From Burkholderiales bacterium (GTDB taxonomy: Bacteria > Pseudomonadota > Gammaproteobacteria > Burkholderiales > SG8-41), in NCBI GenBank assembly GCA_019744975.1, contig JAIETP010000013.1, forward strand, positions 62,001-126,000: DNA of 64,000 bases, given 5' to 3'. Position 1 is the stretch's first letter, and every line of letters begins with the position of its first letter. Made by a program: the position numbers and the translations under genes. Of this stretch, positions 9,280 to 17,108 are shown piece after piece. Below the pieces are notes generated by a model. The model worked only from the letters and a program-made list of their open reading frames with translations, was not told the origin of the DNA and searched no databases.

Positions 9280-9805
9280 GCGCCTGTCGTTTGAACGCAT
9301 CATGCGCTGGGACCTGCAGGTCTGCCTGCGCTTCAACCACATCTGCCGCCGCATCCGCTGGCGCCTGCTGTTCCGCGGTGTCAGCGTACTCGGCGACGGC
9401 ATGGCCTGGTATGCGCTGATGGCCTTCCTGCTGCTGCGTGACCGCGATGCGGCGGTGCTGCCCGTGCTGCATATGGTCATGGTCGGGCTGGTCTGCACAG
9501 TCGCTTACAAATGGCTCAAAAAACGCACGCTGCGGCCGCGGCCGTACCAGGCACACGCCGACATCGAACATTTTGCCGCGCCGCTGGACAGCTACAGTTT
9601 CCCGTCGGGCCACACGCTGCACGCCGTCGCTTTCACCTTTGTCGCACTGGTTTATTACCCGGGACTGGTGTGGCTGCTGCTGCCGTTTACGCTGCTGATC
9701 GCCCTGTCGCGCGTGGTGCTGGGACTGCACTATCCGAGCGACGTGCTGGTCGGCGCGGTGTTGGGTGCACTGCTTGCCGCGTTTTCCTTCATCGCGCTGC
9801 CCTAA
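9266..9805 (+). CDS. PAP2-superfamily membrane phosphatase
   Basis: A 179-residue multi-pass protein with all three PAP2 signatures: KKRTLRPRP (residues 85-93), YSFPSGHT (110-117) and SRVVLGLHYPSD (148-159). It probably dephosphorylates a lipid phosphate such as undecaprenyl diphosphate or phosphatidate on the outer face of the inner membrane. The 14-base overlap with the glycosyltransferase implies translational coupling. The set dgkA-GT4-PAP2 contains both a lipid kinase and a lipid phosphatase, consistent with a small lipid-turnover module. The stop codon is the first three bases of a family A repeat. Confidence 0.87.
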   Translation: MLLPERLSFERIMRWDLQVCLRFNHICRRIRWRLLFRGVSVLGDGMAWYALMAFLLLRDRDAAVLPVLHMVMVGLVCTVAYKWLKKRTLRPRPYQAHADIEHFAAPLDSYSFPSGHTLHAVAFTFVALVYYPGLVWLLLPFTLLIALSRVVLGLHYPSDVLVGAVLGALLAAFSFIALP

Positions 9806-9832
9806 AATTCCAAATAAAACAAATAGTTAACG
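9803..9832 (-). repeat. AT-rich dispersed repeat, family A copy 2 (diverged)
   Basis: On the minus strand this reads TTAACTATTTGTTTTATTTGG, related to copy 4 (AACTATTTGATTTTATTG). It begins at the PAP2 stop codon (9803-9805) and runs toward the mscL terminator. Confidence 0.5.
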
Positions 9833-9858
9833 GGTTTCAGGGTGAGTGGCGGCAATAA

Positions 9859-9884
9859 AAAACGCGTCCCGCGGGACGCGTTTT
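9859..9884. terminator. Perfect 26-bp palindromic terminator between PAP2 and mscL
   Basis: AAAACGCGTCCCG followed directly by its exact reverse complement CGGGACGCGTTTT. It has A-tracts on the left and T-tracts on the right, so it can end transcription from both sides: PAP2 reading right and mscL reading left. The mscL stop is about 18 bases away. Confidence 0.8.
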
Positions 9885-9902
9885 GTATGTGCGGGACAGC
9901 GT

Positions 9903-10343
9903 TTACTTTTTCAGAGCATCACGGATTTCACGCAGCAGCACGATGTCCTCGGCCGGTGCGGCGGGGGCCGCCGGCGCCGCCTCTTCGGCGCGTTTCATGC
10001 GGTTGATGGTGCGGATCAGCAGGAACACCGCAAACGCGACAATGATGAAACTGATGCAGGTGTTGAGGAAAACCCCGTAATTAAAAGTTACTGCACCGGC
10101 TTTTTGCGCGGCATCCACCGACAGGTACGGTCCCATGGCCGTGCCTTCGCGCAATACCACGAACAGGTTGGCAAAGTCGACCTTGCCGAGCAGCAAACCG
10201 ATCGGCGGCATGATCAGGTCCTTGACCAGGGACTCGACGATCTTGCCGAATGCCGCGCCGATGATGATGCCGACGGCCATGTCGACGACATTGCCGCGCA
10301 TCGCGAATTCCTTGAATTCCTTCAGCATGACGGTTTTCTCCAT
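9903..10343 (-). CDS. mscL: Large-conductance mechanosensitive channel
   Basis: Homopentameric inner-membrane emergency valve for hypo-osmotic shock. The sequence [20 protein letters not shown] is the diagnostic amphipathic N-terminus plus first membrane helix. The second helix lies near residues 88-110, and a charged C-terminal helix with [11 protein letters not shown] closes the protein. Called here with 146 residues; an internal ATG (MLKEFKEF, start at 10328) gives the length seen in most homologues and may be the true start. It is isolated and convergent with PAP2, with a shared terminator at 9859-9884. Confidence 0.95.
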   Translation of the reverse strand: MEKTVMLKEFKEFAMRGNVVDMAVGIIIGAAFGKIVESLVKDLIMPPIGLLLGKVDFANLFVVLREGTAMGPYLSVDAAQKAGAVTFNYGVFLNTCISFIIVAFAVFLLIRTINRMKRAEEAAPAAPAAPAEDIVLLREIRDALKK

Positions 10344-10441
10344 GTAGTTGTGGTGCCGTCAACGGCAACCGTGCGCCGATTATGCCGCAGGCATGCAGGG
10401 AACTCCAAGGCGTCGCCGCGGGGAGACAGGGGCGTCATTGG

Positions 10442-10447
10442 TATAAT
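10442..10447 (+). promoter_or_regulatory. -10 element TATAAT ahead of the PfkB kinase gene
   Basis: Exact TATAAT 46 bases before the ATG at 10494. No good -35 is visible at the usual distance, so strength is uncertain. Confidence 0.5.
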
Positions 10448-10493
10448 CCGCCGTCCTTTTTGTCCCTTTTGTCCTCTTTTTCAGGCGGCCCCG

Positions 10494-11429
10494 ATGTCCA
10501 CATTGATCTGCGGTTCGATGGCGTACGACACCATCATGGTGTTCAGCGACCGGTTCAAGAACCATATCCTGCCCGACCAGCTGCACATCCTGAACGTCGC
10601 CTTCCTGGTGCCGGACATGCGCCGCGAATTCGGCGGCTGCGCCGGCAACATCGCCTACACCCTGAAAATGCTCGGCGGCGATGCACGCATCATGGCCACG
10701 GTCGGCGACGATTTTGGTCCTTATGACGACCGCCTGCAGCGCCTCGGCATTGCCCAGGATCACGTCCGCGGCGTGTCCGGCAGTTTTACCGCGCAGGCCT
10801 TTATCACCACCGATCTTGATGACAACCAGATCACCGCCTTCCATCCCGGTGCGATGAATTTTTCCCACCAGAACCACATCAGCGACGCCCGCGGCATCAA
10901 GCTCGGCATCGTCGCGCCGGACGGCCGCGAGGGCATGCTGCAGCATGCGCGGGAATTCCATGAGGCCGGCATTCCCTTCATTTTCGACCCGGGGCAGGGC
11001 CTGCCGATGTTCGGCGGCCCGGAACTGGAGGAATTTGTGCGACTTGCGGAATATGTCACGGTTAACGATTACGAGGCGCAGATGCTGCAGGAGCGCACCG
11101 GCAAAAAACTCGAGGAACTGGCGAAACTAGTCAAGGCGCTGGTGGTCACACTGGGTGCGCAGGGGGCCGTGGTGCATACCGGCGGTAAACAGATCGCGAT
11201 TCCAAGCGTTAAACCGGAGGCGGTGCTGGATCCGACCGGTTGTGGCGATGCGTTCCGGGCGGGACTGCTGTATGGTCTGGCCAATGGCGCCGACTGGGCG
11301 CTGACCGGGCGGTTGGCGTCACTGATGGGGTCGCTGAAGATTGCGCAGCGCGGCGGGCAGAATCACCGGTTTACCCGCGATGAAGCGGCTGACCGGTTCA
11401 AGCAGGCTTTTGGCATGAAAATGTGGTGA
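10494..11429 (+). CDS. PfkB-family sugar/adenosine kinase
   Basis: A 311-residue ribokinase-fold kinase. It has the N-terminal glycine-rich segment FGGCAGNIAYTLKMLGGDA (substrate and lid region) and the C-terminal signature DPTGCGDAFRAGLL, whose Asp in GCGD is the catalytic base. Betaproteobacterial proteins of this look are usually annotated as adenosine kinase, but fructose, ribose or other nucleoside substrates cannot be excluded. The reading frame stays open far upstream of 10494, but that part crosses the mscL region and has no family resemblance, so the ATG next to the TATAAT is preferred. Confidence 0.85.
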   Translation: MSTLICGSMAYDTIMVFSDRFKNHILPDQLHILNVAFLVPDMRREFGGCAGNIAYTLKMLGGDARIMATVGDDFGPYDDRLQRLGIAQDHVRGVSGSFTAQAFITTDLDDNQITAFHPGAMNFSHQNHISDARGIKLGIVAPDGREGMLQHAREFHEAGIPFIFDPGQGLPMFGGPELEEFVRLAEYVTVNDYEAQMLQERTGKKLEELAKLVKALVVTLGAQGAVVHTGGKQIAIPSVKPEAVLDPTGCGDAFRAGLLYGLANGADWALTGRLASLMGSLKIAQRGGQNHRFTRDEAADRFKQAFGMKMW

Positions 11430-11457
11430 TGCAATTTTGATGACGGGAGAACGAATC

Positions 11458-11913
11458 ATGGATAAACGAATACAGGCAGTGGCGCTGGTCATTGCGGTGA
11501 CGGCGCTTGCCGGTTGCGCACAGGGTCTCGGTGGCGGCGCCTACACCCGCGACGAGGCGCGTCGTGAACAGAACGTGCGTCTGGGCGTGGTCGAAAGCGT
11601 GCGCCCGGTGCAGATCGAAGGCACACGCTCCGGGATCGGACCGGCGGCCGGCGCGGTGGTCGGCGGCGTTGCCGGCAGCACGGTTGGCGGTGGGCGCGGT
11701 TCAACGGTCGCCGCAGTGATCGGCGCAGTCGCCGGCGGTGTTGCCGGACAGGCGCTTGAAGAGGGCACGACGCGTAAAAACGGTGTTGAAGTCACCGTCA
11801 AGCTCAACAACGGCGCTCTGGTGGCCATCGTCCAGGAAGCCGACGAAACTTTTCGCGCCGGAGACCGGGTGCGCATCCTGTCGGACGGACGCACTTCCCG
11901 CGTCACACACTGA
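11458..11913 (+). CDS. Glycine-zipper 2TM outer-membrane lipoprotein, SlyB/PcP-like
   Basis: A 151-residue lipoprotein. The signal peptide ends in the lipobox LAGC, with the modified cysteine at about residue 20. The middle holds two glycine-zipper helices (AAGAVVGGVAGS and AVIGAVAGGVAGQ, about residues 62-100). The C-terminus has a short beta domain ending RVRILSDGRTSRVTH. This is the SlyB/PcP/17-kDa antigen architecture, linked to outer-membrane integrity under stress. ATG 11458 is preceded by GGGAGAACG; an earlier in-frame TTG at 11437 would spoil the signal peptide. A terminator follows. Confidence 0.88.
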   Translation: MDKRIQAVALVIAVTALAGCAQGLGGGAYTRDEARREQNVRLGVVESVRPVQIEGTRSGIGPAAGAVVGGVAGSTVGGGRGSTVAAVIGAVAGGVAGQALEEGTTRKNGVEVTVKLNNGALVAIVQEADETFRAGDRVRILSDGRTSRVTH

Positions 11914-11940
11914 TTCCCGCGGTAAAAACGGATCATCCCC

Positions 11941-11967
11941 GCGCGGCAACTTTGCCGCGCTTTTTTT
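11941..11967 (+). terminator. Rho-independent terminator after the lipoprotein gene
   Basis: GCGCGGCAA / TTGCCGCGC hairpin with a tight loop followed by seven T, 27 bases after the stop. Confidence 0.85.
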
Positions 11968-11992
11968 GTGATGATGCCTGCACAGTCACCGA

Positions 11993-12022
11993 TTGTTAAC
12001 CACTTGTTCATGCTGCTGTAAC
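11993..12022 (+). promoter_or_regulatory. Possible degenerate Pho-box-like repeats upstream of olsB
   Basis: TTGTTAA, four bases, TTGTTCA give seven-base units at the 11-base spacing of a Pho box, with CTGTAAC following at 12016. Matches to the CTGTCAT consensus are partial. I list it because ornithine lipid synthesis is phosphate-regulated in several bacteria and a better Pho box exists at phoB in this window. Confidence 0.3.
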
Positions 12023-12069
12023 CGGCGGCTTCTAGCCTTGGGTCCGTCATCAATGACGGAGACCACCCG

Positions 12070-12831
12070 ATGCTGGATCAAACCCGGAATCAAACCGCGC
12101 TGCACGAGCGTCAGACCCCGGCGCTTGCCGTTTCTTTTGCCCGCAGCCCGGCCGAAGTGTTCGAAGCGCAACGCCTGCGTTACAAGGTGTTTGCCGGGGA
12201 AATGGGGGCGCGCCTGCCTGATGCGGAGTCCGGCATCGACAGGGACATCTATGATGCGCATTGTGACCACCTGTTGGTGCGCGACACCGGCAGCGGTGAA
12301 GTCGTCGGCACCTATCGCCTGTTGCCGGGACTGAAGGCGCGAGAACTCGGCAGTTTTTACGCCGATGGCGAGTTTGATCTGACCCGCCTCGAGTACTTGC
12401 GCGAAGAAACCATCGAGATTGGCCGCTCCTGCGTACATGCGGATTACCGCAATGGCGCGACGATTGCGCGGCTGTGGGCCGGGCTGGTGGCCTACGCAAC
12501 ACAGCGCGGTTACCGTTATTTCATGGGCTGCGCTTCCCTGGGCATGGCCGACGGCGGCCACATCGCCGCGAGCGTGTACCGCAGCCTGGCACGCGACCAT
12601 CTCTCGCCGGTGGAATACCGCACTTTCCCGCGCTGTGAATTGCCGCTGGATGCGCTGGACCGTGACGTCGCTGCATCGCCGCCGCCGCTGGTGAAGGGTT
12701 ATATCCGCGTCGGCGCCTGGGTCTGCGGCGCGCCAGCCTGGGATCCGGATTTCAACACTGCAGATCTGCTGATGCTGCTGCCCCTGTCGCGCATGGATGC
12801 GCGTTATGCCCGGCATTTCATGAACGGCTGA
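12070..12831 (+). CDS. olsB: L-ornithine N-alpha-acyltransferase (GNAT fold)
   Basis: First enzyme of ornithine lipid synthesis: transfers a 3-hydroxyacyl chain from acyl carrier protein to the alpha-amino group of ornithine. The 253-residue protein has the family's AQRLRYKVFAGEMGA entry motif, the ARELGSFY region, EIGRSCVHADYRNG, and a C-terminal region with VKGYIRVGAWVCG. The next gene encodes a PlsC-type acyltransferase, the OlsA partner, which strengthens the assignment over other GNAT acyltransferases. It may be phosphate regulated (see 11993-12022). Confidence 0.85.
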   Translation: MLDQTRNQTALHERQTPALAVSFARSPAEVFEAQRLRYKVFAGEMGARLPDAESGIDRDIYDAHCDHLLVRDTGSGEVVGTYRLLPGLKARELGSFYADGEFDLTRLEYLREETIEIGRSCVHADYRNGATIARLWAGLVAYATQRGYRYFMGCASLGMADGGHIAASVYRSLARDHLSPVEYRTFPRCELPLDALDRDVAASPPPLVKGYIRVGAWVCGAPAWDPDFNTADLLMLLPLSRMDARYARHFMNG

Positions 12832-12841
12832 TTGTGGCTGC

Positions 12842-13648
12842 ATGAGGGCCGACACGCCGCACATCTCTATAATGGCCGCCATGAGCGGCGAGGGGACATC
12901 GGTGGTGACGCGCGGCTGGCGCCTGGTGCGGCTCGCGCTGCATATGCTGCAAGGCATGCTGACCATCGCCTTGCTGTTCCCCATTTATACCCCGGCGCGC
13001 CGCCGCATCGCCGTCAAACGCTGGTCACATTCGCTGCTCGGCATGCTGGGTGTGAAACTGCATGCACACGGTGAAATACCACGCAAGGGCGCGCCGCGCG
13101 GGCATGCTTCGCCGGCGATGCTGGTCGCCAACCATGTCTCGTGGCTGGATATCTACGCCATCAATGCGGTATTGCCGGTACGGTTTGTGGCCAAATCGGA
13201 AATTCGCAAATGGCCGGTGATCGGCTGGCTGAGCGCAAAAACCGGCACCCTGTTCATCGAACGCGCGCGACGTCGCGACACCGTGCGCATCAGCGGTGAA
13301 ATTGTCACCGCGATGCAGCGCGGGGATGTCGTCACGGTGTTTCCCGAAGGCACCACCACCGATGGCTCGAAGGTGCTGCGTTTCCACGGCTCGCTGTTGC
13401 AGCCGGCGCTGCAGGCTGAAGCCCATGTCCATCCGGTCGCCCTGCGTTATGAGCGCAGCGATGGTTCCTTGTGCGTGGAGGCCGCTTACGACGGGGACAA
13501 ATCGTTATGGGATACGCTGCGATTGATCGTTGCCCGGCCGGTGATCCATGTCCATGTGTGGTTTCTGCAGCCCCTGCCGGCGGCCGGAGCGGACCGGCGC
13601 AAACTTGCAGCCGCCGCGCATCAGCTTATTGCGGATCGCCTGCGCTGA
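12842..13648 (+). CDS. olsA: 1-acyl-sn-glycerol-3-phosphate / lyso-ornithine-lipid acyltransferase
   Basis: PlsC-family membrane acyltransferase of 268 residues with a hydrophobic N-terminal helix (about residues 34-50), the catalytic NHVSWLD (His98, Asp103), the block RFVAKSEIRKWPVIGWLS and the phosphate-binding VFPEGTTTDG. Position directly after olsB suggests it O-acylates lyso-ornithine lipid, though PlsC-like activity on lysophosphatidate is also possible. Later in-frame ATGs at 12872 and 12881 are alternative starts. The 3' end overlaps the convergent apaH by 23 bases. Confidence 0.83.
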   Translation: MRADTPHISIMAAMSGEGTSVVTRGWRLVRLALHMLQGMLTIALLFPIYTPARRRIAVKRWSHSLLGMLGVKLHAHGEIPRKGAPRGHASPAMLVANHVSWLDIYAINAVLPVRFVAKSEIRKWPVIGWLSAKTGTLFIERARRRDTVRISGEIVTAMQRGDVVTVFPEGTTTDGSKVLRFHGSLLQPALQAEAHVHPVALRYERSDGSLCVEAAYDGDKSLWDTLRLIVARPVIHVHVWFLQPLPAAGADRRKLAAAAHQLIADRLR

Positions 13649-14450
13649 TGTTTTCACAGCCGCATTGAAATACGCGGCGGTCTTCGAGGCGCACTGCCGT
13701 CAGCCGCCGGCCCCACACACAACCTGAATCGAGTCCGAGCACGTCCGCGCGCAAGGTCAATCCCAGCGCCGCCCAGTGACCGAACAACACCGGCGTGTCA
13801 CTGCTGGCACGGCCCGGCACGTCGAACCACGGCAGGTAACCCGCGGGCGCATCCGCGAGTCCGGTCTTGTGTGTGAAATCCATGACGCCGGCGGATGTAC
13901 ACAAACGCAGCCGCGTCATCGCATTGACGACGACCCGCAGCCGGTCGTAACCCGCGAGGTCGTCACGCCATTGCGCCGGTGTGTTGCCGTACATGCAGTT
14001 GAGGAATTCGCCGTAGTCCGGTCCCTGCAGGGCGGCTTCGACTTCACGCGCCAGTGCGAGGGCCTGCGTAATGCTCCACTGCGGCAGCAGGCCGGCATGC
14101 ACCATGGCATAACCGGCATCGGCATGCATCAGCCGCTGCCGGCGCAACCAGTCGAGCAGTTCATCGCGGTCCGGCGCCGCGAGCAGCGCGTCGAGCGTGT
14201 CGCCGCGATGCGGTTTGCGCACGCCCGCCGCGACCACCAGCAGATGCAGATCATGGTTGCCGAGTACGCTGATGGCGCGCTCGCCCAGTCCGCGCAGATA
14301 ACGCAGCACTTCCGGCGATTGCGGGCCGCGGTTGACCAGATCGCCGACCAGCCACAGCCGATCCTGCACCGGATCGAAACCAATGCTGTCGAGCAGGCGC
14401 CGCATTTCATCGTAACAACCCTGGATGTCGCCGATTGCGTAGGTGGCCAT
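13626..14450 (-). CDS. apaH: Symmetrical bis(5'-nucleosyl)-tetraphosphatase
   Basis: Hydrolyses Ap4A to two ADP, limiting alarmone dinucleotides and, in other bacteria, Np4A caps on RNA. The 274-residue product has the metallophosphatase signature set: YAIGDIQGCYDE, LVGDLVNRGPQS, VLGNHDLHLL and MVHAGLLPQW. Length matches the family. It is convergent with olsA and overlaps it by 23 bases, an arrangement that forces coupled evolution of the two C-termini. Confidence 0.96.
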   Translation of the reverse strand: MATYAIGDIQGCYDEMRRLLDSIGFDPVQDRLWLVGDLVNRGPQSPEVLRYLRGLGERAISVLGNHDLHLLVVAAGVRKPHRGDTLDALLAAPDRDELLDWLRRQRLMHADAGYAMVHAGLLPQWSITQALALAREVEAALQGPDYGEFLNCMYGNTPAQWRDDLAGYDRLRVVVNAMTRLRLCTSAGVMDFTHKTGLADAPAGYLPWFDVPGRASSDTPVLFGHWAALGLTLRADVLGLDSGCVWGRRLTAVRLEDRRVFQCGCENISAGDPQ

Positions 14451-14488
14451 GGTGTGAAGGACTGTCGACCGAATTTGAATACATGAAA

Positions 14489-14580
14489 CCGTTCGGGCTG
14501 AGCCTGTCGAAGCCCTGTCTCATGACATGGCCCTTCGACAAGCCTGTCCTGAGCAATGTCGAAGGACTCAGGGCGAACGG
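14489..14580. repeat. Dispersed inverted repeat of the CCGTTCG...CGAACGG type
   Basis: Outer arms CCGTTCGGGCTGAGCCTGTC and the inverted counterpart ending CTCAGGGCGAACGG, with CCCTTCGACAAGCC inside. This resembles the boilerplate intergenic repeat scattered through many proteobacterial genomes. It lies between apaH and the cytochrome terminator. Confidence 0.75.
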
Positions 14581-14606
14581 AATTAGTTTGTCATAACCAA
14601 TAAACA

Positions 14607-14634
14607 AAAAGGGCGCAGCCACGCTGCGCCCTTT
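14607..14634. terminator. Terminator hairpin downstream of cytochrome c5 gene
   Basis: AAAAGGGCGCAG, short loop, CTGCGCCCTTT. On the minus strand it lies about 60 bases past the cytochrome stop; it carries A/T tracts on both sides and may work in both directions. Confidence 0.75.
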
Positions 14635-14662
14635 GATTATGCATGAACGATGCCGCTTATTT

Positions 14663-14701
14663 GGGTAACTTACTTACGTACCTTACTTGGGTACCTTACT
14701 T
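14663..14701 (-). repeat. Three tandem 13-bp units at the end of the cytochrome c gene
   Basis: On the minus strand the unit AAGTAAGGTACCC is repeated three times with small changes (14689-14701, 14676-14688, 14663-14675). The first unit contains the cytochrome stop codon (AAG TAA), so the gene ends inside the array. Confidence 0.8.
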
Positions 14702-15241
14702 GGCGAGCCCGATCAGGTAATCCACTGCCGCCTTGACGTCACCATCCGACAGCGAGGCATTGCCGCCCTTTGCCGGCATCGCACCCTTGCCCTTGATGGC
14801 GGCGGTGTACAGCGCATCCTTGCCGGTTTTCAGGCGCGGCGCCCAGCCCGCCTTGTCACCGGTTTTCGGTGCGCCGGCGACACCGGCGGCGTGGCAGGCC
14901 ATGCAGGCGGCGTCGTAGACACTTTTGCCTTTGGCCGCGTCACCACCGCCGGCCGCTGCAGGGGCTGCTGCGCCCGGAGCGGCGACAGCCACGACCGGGG
15001 CGGCGGCAACCGGGGCAGGAGCGTTCGGATCCACGACCACGGAGCCGGCCGGTTTGAGGCGTTTGGCGACGGCCTCTTCGCTGGCCGCCGTGGCTTCGGG
15101 TTTGCGTTTACCGTCCATCGCCAACTGGGCCAGCATGATGATGACGGTGACCGGCACGATGAAGGACAGCAGGACAACAATAATCAGCTGTTTCGGAGTT
15201 TTGATCAGGGAAGTGTGTTCGGGAGCTTGATGGTCGCTCAT
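14696..15241 (-). CDS. Membrane-anchored cytochrome c5-type monoheme protein
   Basis: A 181-residue protein: an N-terminal cytoplasmic tail with TSLIKTPKQL, one membrane helix (about residues 19-40), a long Ala/Pro/Val linker, and a C-terminal class I cytochrome domain with the heme site CMACHAAG. The axial Met is probably in the KGAMPAKGGNASL region. It likely carries electrons at the periplasmic face toward a terminal oxidase. I chose ATG 15241 (MSDHQAPEHTS); a six-codon longer frame exists. Just after its stop lie three 13-bp tandem units. Confidence 0.88.
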   Translation of the reverse strand: MSDHQAPEHTSLIKTPKQLIIVVLLSFIVPVTVIIMLAQLAMDGKRKPEATAASEEAVAKRLKPAGSVVVDPNAPAPVAAAPVVAVAAPGAAAPAAAGGGDAAKGKSVYDAACMACHAAGVAGAPKTGDKAGWAPRLKTGKDALYTAAIKGKGAMPAKGGNASLSDGDVKAAVDYLIGLAK

Positions 15242-15341
15242 GGCGAGGTCCTGAAGCCGCAAGAAAGCGCGGATTATATCGGCATTGCCGCGCCCGGTAA
15301 AACTCGCCCGGGGAGGGCCATGTTAGAATCAGCGCCGCAAC

Positions 15342-15418
15342 GCGCCCGTAGCTCAGCTGGATAGAGTACTGCCCTCCGAAGGCAGGGGTCGGACGTTCGA
15401 ATCGTCTCGGGCGCGCCA
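15342..15418 (+). tRNA. tRNA-Arg (anticodon CCG)
   Basis: Seven-base acceptor stem GCGCCCG pairs with CGGGCGC. The D-arm contains AGCTCAGCTGGATAGAG. The anticodon stem CTGCC/GGCAG encloses loop CTCCGAA, giving anticodon CCG for arginine codon CGG. The T-arm includes GTTCGAATC, and a discriminator G and encoded CCA close the 77-base gene. A TAGAAT hexamer at 15324 may be its -10 element. Confidence 0.96.
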
Positions 15419-15449
15419 TTTCCATAATCCGCACGCCTGCCCAGCCGCC

Positions 15450-17108
15450 ATGTCCCCACCCGTAGCCTGCGATGTCCTGATCGTCGGTGGCGGCCATAAC
15501 GGCCTGACCTGTGCCTGTTATCTGGCGGCGGCCGGGCTCAAGGTGCGTGTGCTTGAGCGCCGCGGTGTGGTCGGCGGAGCGGCAGTCACCGAAGAGTTTC
15601 ATCCCGGTTTCCGCAATTCCACCGCGAGTTATACCGTCAGCCTGCTCAATCCGCAGGTGATCCGTGACCTGCGCCTGGCGGAGCACGGCCTGCGCATCAT
15701 CGAGCGGCCGATTTCGAACTTCCTGCCTTTGCCCGACGGCGATTACCTGAAGGTCGGCGGTTCACTGGCCGCCACCCAGGCCGAAGTGGCGCGGTTTTCC
15801 GCAAACGATGCGGCACGCTTGCCTGATTACTATGCCATGCTGGAACGCGTCGCCGACGTGCTGCGCGACCTGACCCTGGAGACGCCGCCCAATGTCGGCG
15901 GCGGTGTCGGTGACTTTTTTGCCGCGCTCAAAACCGCGCGCCGTTTCAAAAAACTCGACATGGCGGCGCGCCGTGACGTGCTGGACCTGTTCACCAAAAG
16001 CGCCGGCGATCTGCTCGACGCCTGGTTTGAATCGGCGCCGATCAAGGCCGCCTTCGGATTCGACGCCATCGTCGGCAATTTCGCCAGCCCCTATGCACCG
16101 GGTACCGCTTATGTATTGCTTCACCATGTCTTCGGCGAGGTCAACGGCAAACGCGGCGTCTGGGGCCATGCCGTCGGCGGCATGGGATCAATTACAGAAG
16201 CCATGGCGAAGGAGGCGCACGCACGCGGCGTGTATATCGACACCAATGCTGAAGTCGTCAATGTCTGTGTCGATTCCCGCGGCGCGCAGGGTGTGCAGCT
16301 GAAAGACGGGCGCGTCATCGAAGCGAAATGCGTGGTCGCCAACGTCAATCCGAAACTGCTATTCCTTAAACTCATTGATGCGCCGGTGCTGGATGCTGAT
16401 TTTCTGCAACGCATCCGCGCCTGGAAATGCGCTTCGGCGACCTTCCGCATGAATGTCGCTTTGCGTGAACTGCCGGATTTCACGGCACTGCCGGGCAGCA
16501 CACTCGCCGAACACCACCAGTCGGGCATCATCATGGCGCCGTCGCTGGCGTACATGGAGCAGGCCTACTTTGATGCGCGCAGCTACGGCTGTTCGCGCGC
16601 GCCGGTGGTGGAAATGCTGATTCCGTCGACCGTCGATGATTCACTGGCGCCGCCGGGGCAGCATGTGGCCAGCCTGTTCTGCCAGCATTTCAGTCCGGAA
16701 CTGCCGGATGGTTTGAACTGGGATGATATTCGTGAAGATGCCGCGGACCACGTGATCGATACCGTGACCAAACATGCACCGAATTTCAAGAATGCTGTCA
16801 TTGCCCGCAAAATCCTGTCGCCGCTGGATCTGGAGCGGGACTTCGGCCTGATCGGCGGCGATATTTTTCACGGCGCATTGACGCTGGACCAGTTGTGGAC
16901 CGCGCGGCCGGTGCTGGGCCATGCCGATTACCGGGCTCCGGTGAACCGGCTTTACATGTGCGGCGCTGGCACCCACCCCGGCGGCGGTGTCACCGGCCTG
17001 CCGGGACGCAATGCCGCGCGTGAAATCGTCCGCGATTTCAAAAGCGGCAAGCTTGCAGAAAAAAATCGGGATACAAATAAGGTTAAAAGCGGGGGGAGAA
17101 AATCATGA
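15450..17108 (+). CDS. FAD-dependent oxidoreductase, phytoene-desaturase-like (PYROXD2 group)
   Basis: A 552-residue protein whose N-terminus VLIVGGGHNGLTCACYLAAA is a dinucleotide-binding Rossmann motif followed by VLERRGVVGGAAVTEE. The C-terminal flavin region reads YMCGAGTHPGGGVTGLPGRN, typical of the carotenoid-desaturase/amine-oxidase fold. The group is often labelled phytoene dehydrogenase-related, but no carotenoid genes are nearby, so the substrate is unknown. The stop overlaps the ATGATG start of the next gene by four bases, indicating an operon with the GDSL lipoprotein and MFS carrier. Confidence 0.83.
   Translation: MSPPVACDVLIVGGGHNGLTCACYLAAAGLKVRVLERRGVVGGAAVTEEFHPGFRNSTASYTVSLLNPQVIRDLRLAEHGLRIIERPISNFLPLPDGDYLKVGGSLAATQAEVARFSANDAARLPDYYAMLERVADVLRDLTLETPPNVGGGVGDFFAALKTARRFKKLDMAARRDVLDLFTKSAGDLLDAWFESAPIKAAFGFDAIVGNFASPYAPGTAYVLLHHVFGEVNGKRGVWGHAVGGMGSITEAMAKEAHARGVYIDTNAEVVNVCVDSRGAQGVQLKDGRVIEAKCVVANVNPKLLFLKLIDAPVLDADFLQRIRAWKCASATFRMNVALRELPDFTALPGSTLAEHHQSGIIMAPSLAYMEQAYFDARSYGCSRAPVVEMLIPSTVDDSLAPPGQHVASLFCQHFSPELPDGLNWDDIREDAADHVIDTVTKHAPNFKNAVIARKILSPLDLERDFGLIGGDIFHGALTLDQLWTARPVLGHADYRAPVNRLYMCGAGTHPGGGVTGLPGRNAAREIVRDFKSGKLAEKNRDTNKVKSGGRKS

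Noticed and set aside
9846-10493. N-terminal extension of the PfkB kinase frame
   Set aside because: It runs antisense through mscL and its terminator; the kinase family starts at the ATG at 10494, preceded by TATAAT.
12868-12873. TATAAT in front of a later olsA start
   Set aside because: It overlaps possible start codons and lacks a -35; likely chance inside coding sequence.
15450-17108. Carotenoid (phytoene) desaturase
   Set aside because: Only the general fold matches; no crtB, crtE or other carotenoid genes are near, so a specific pathway is unsupported.
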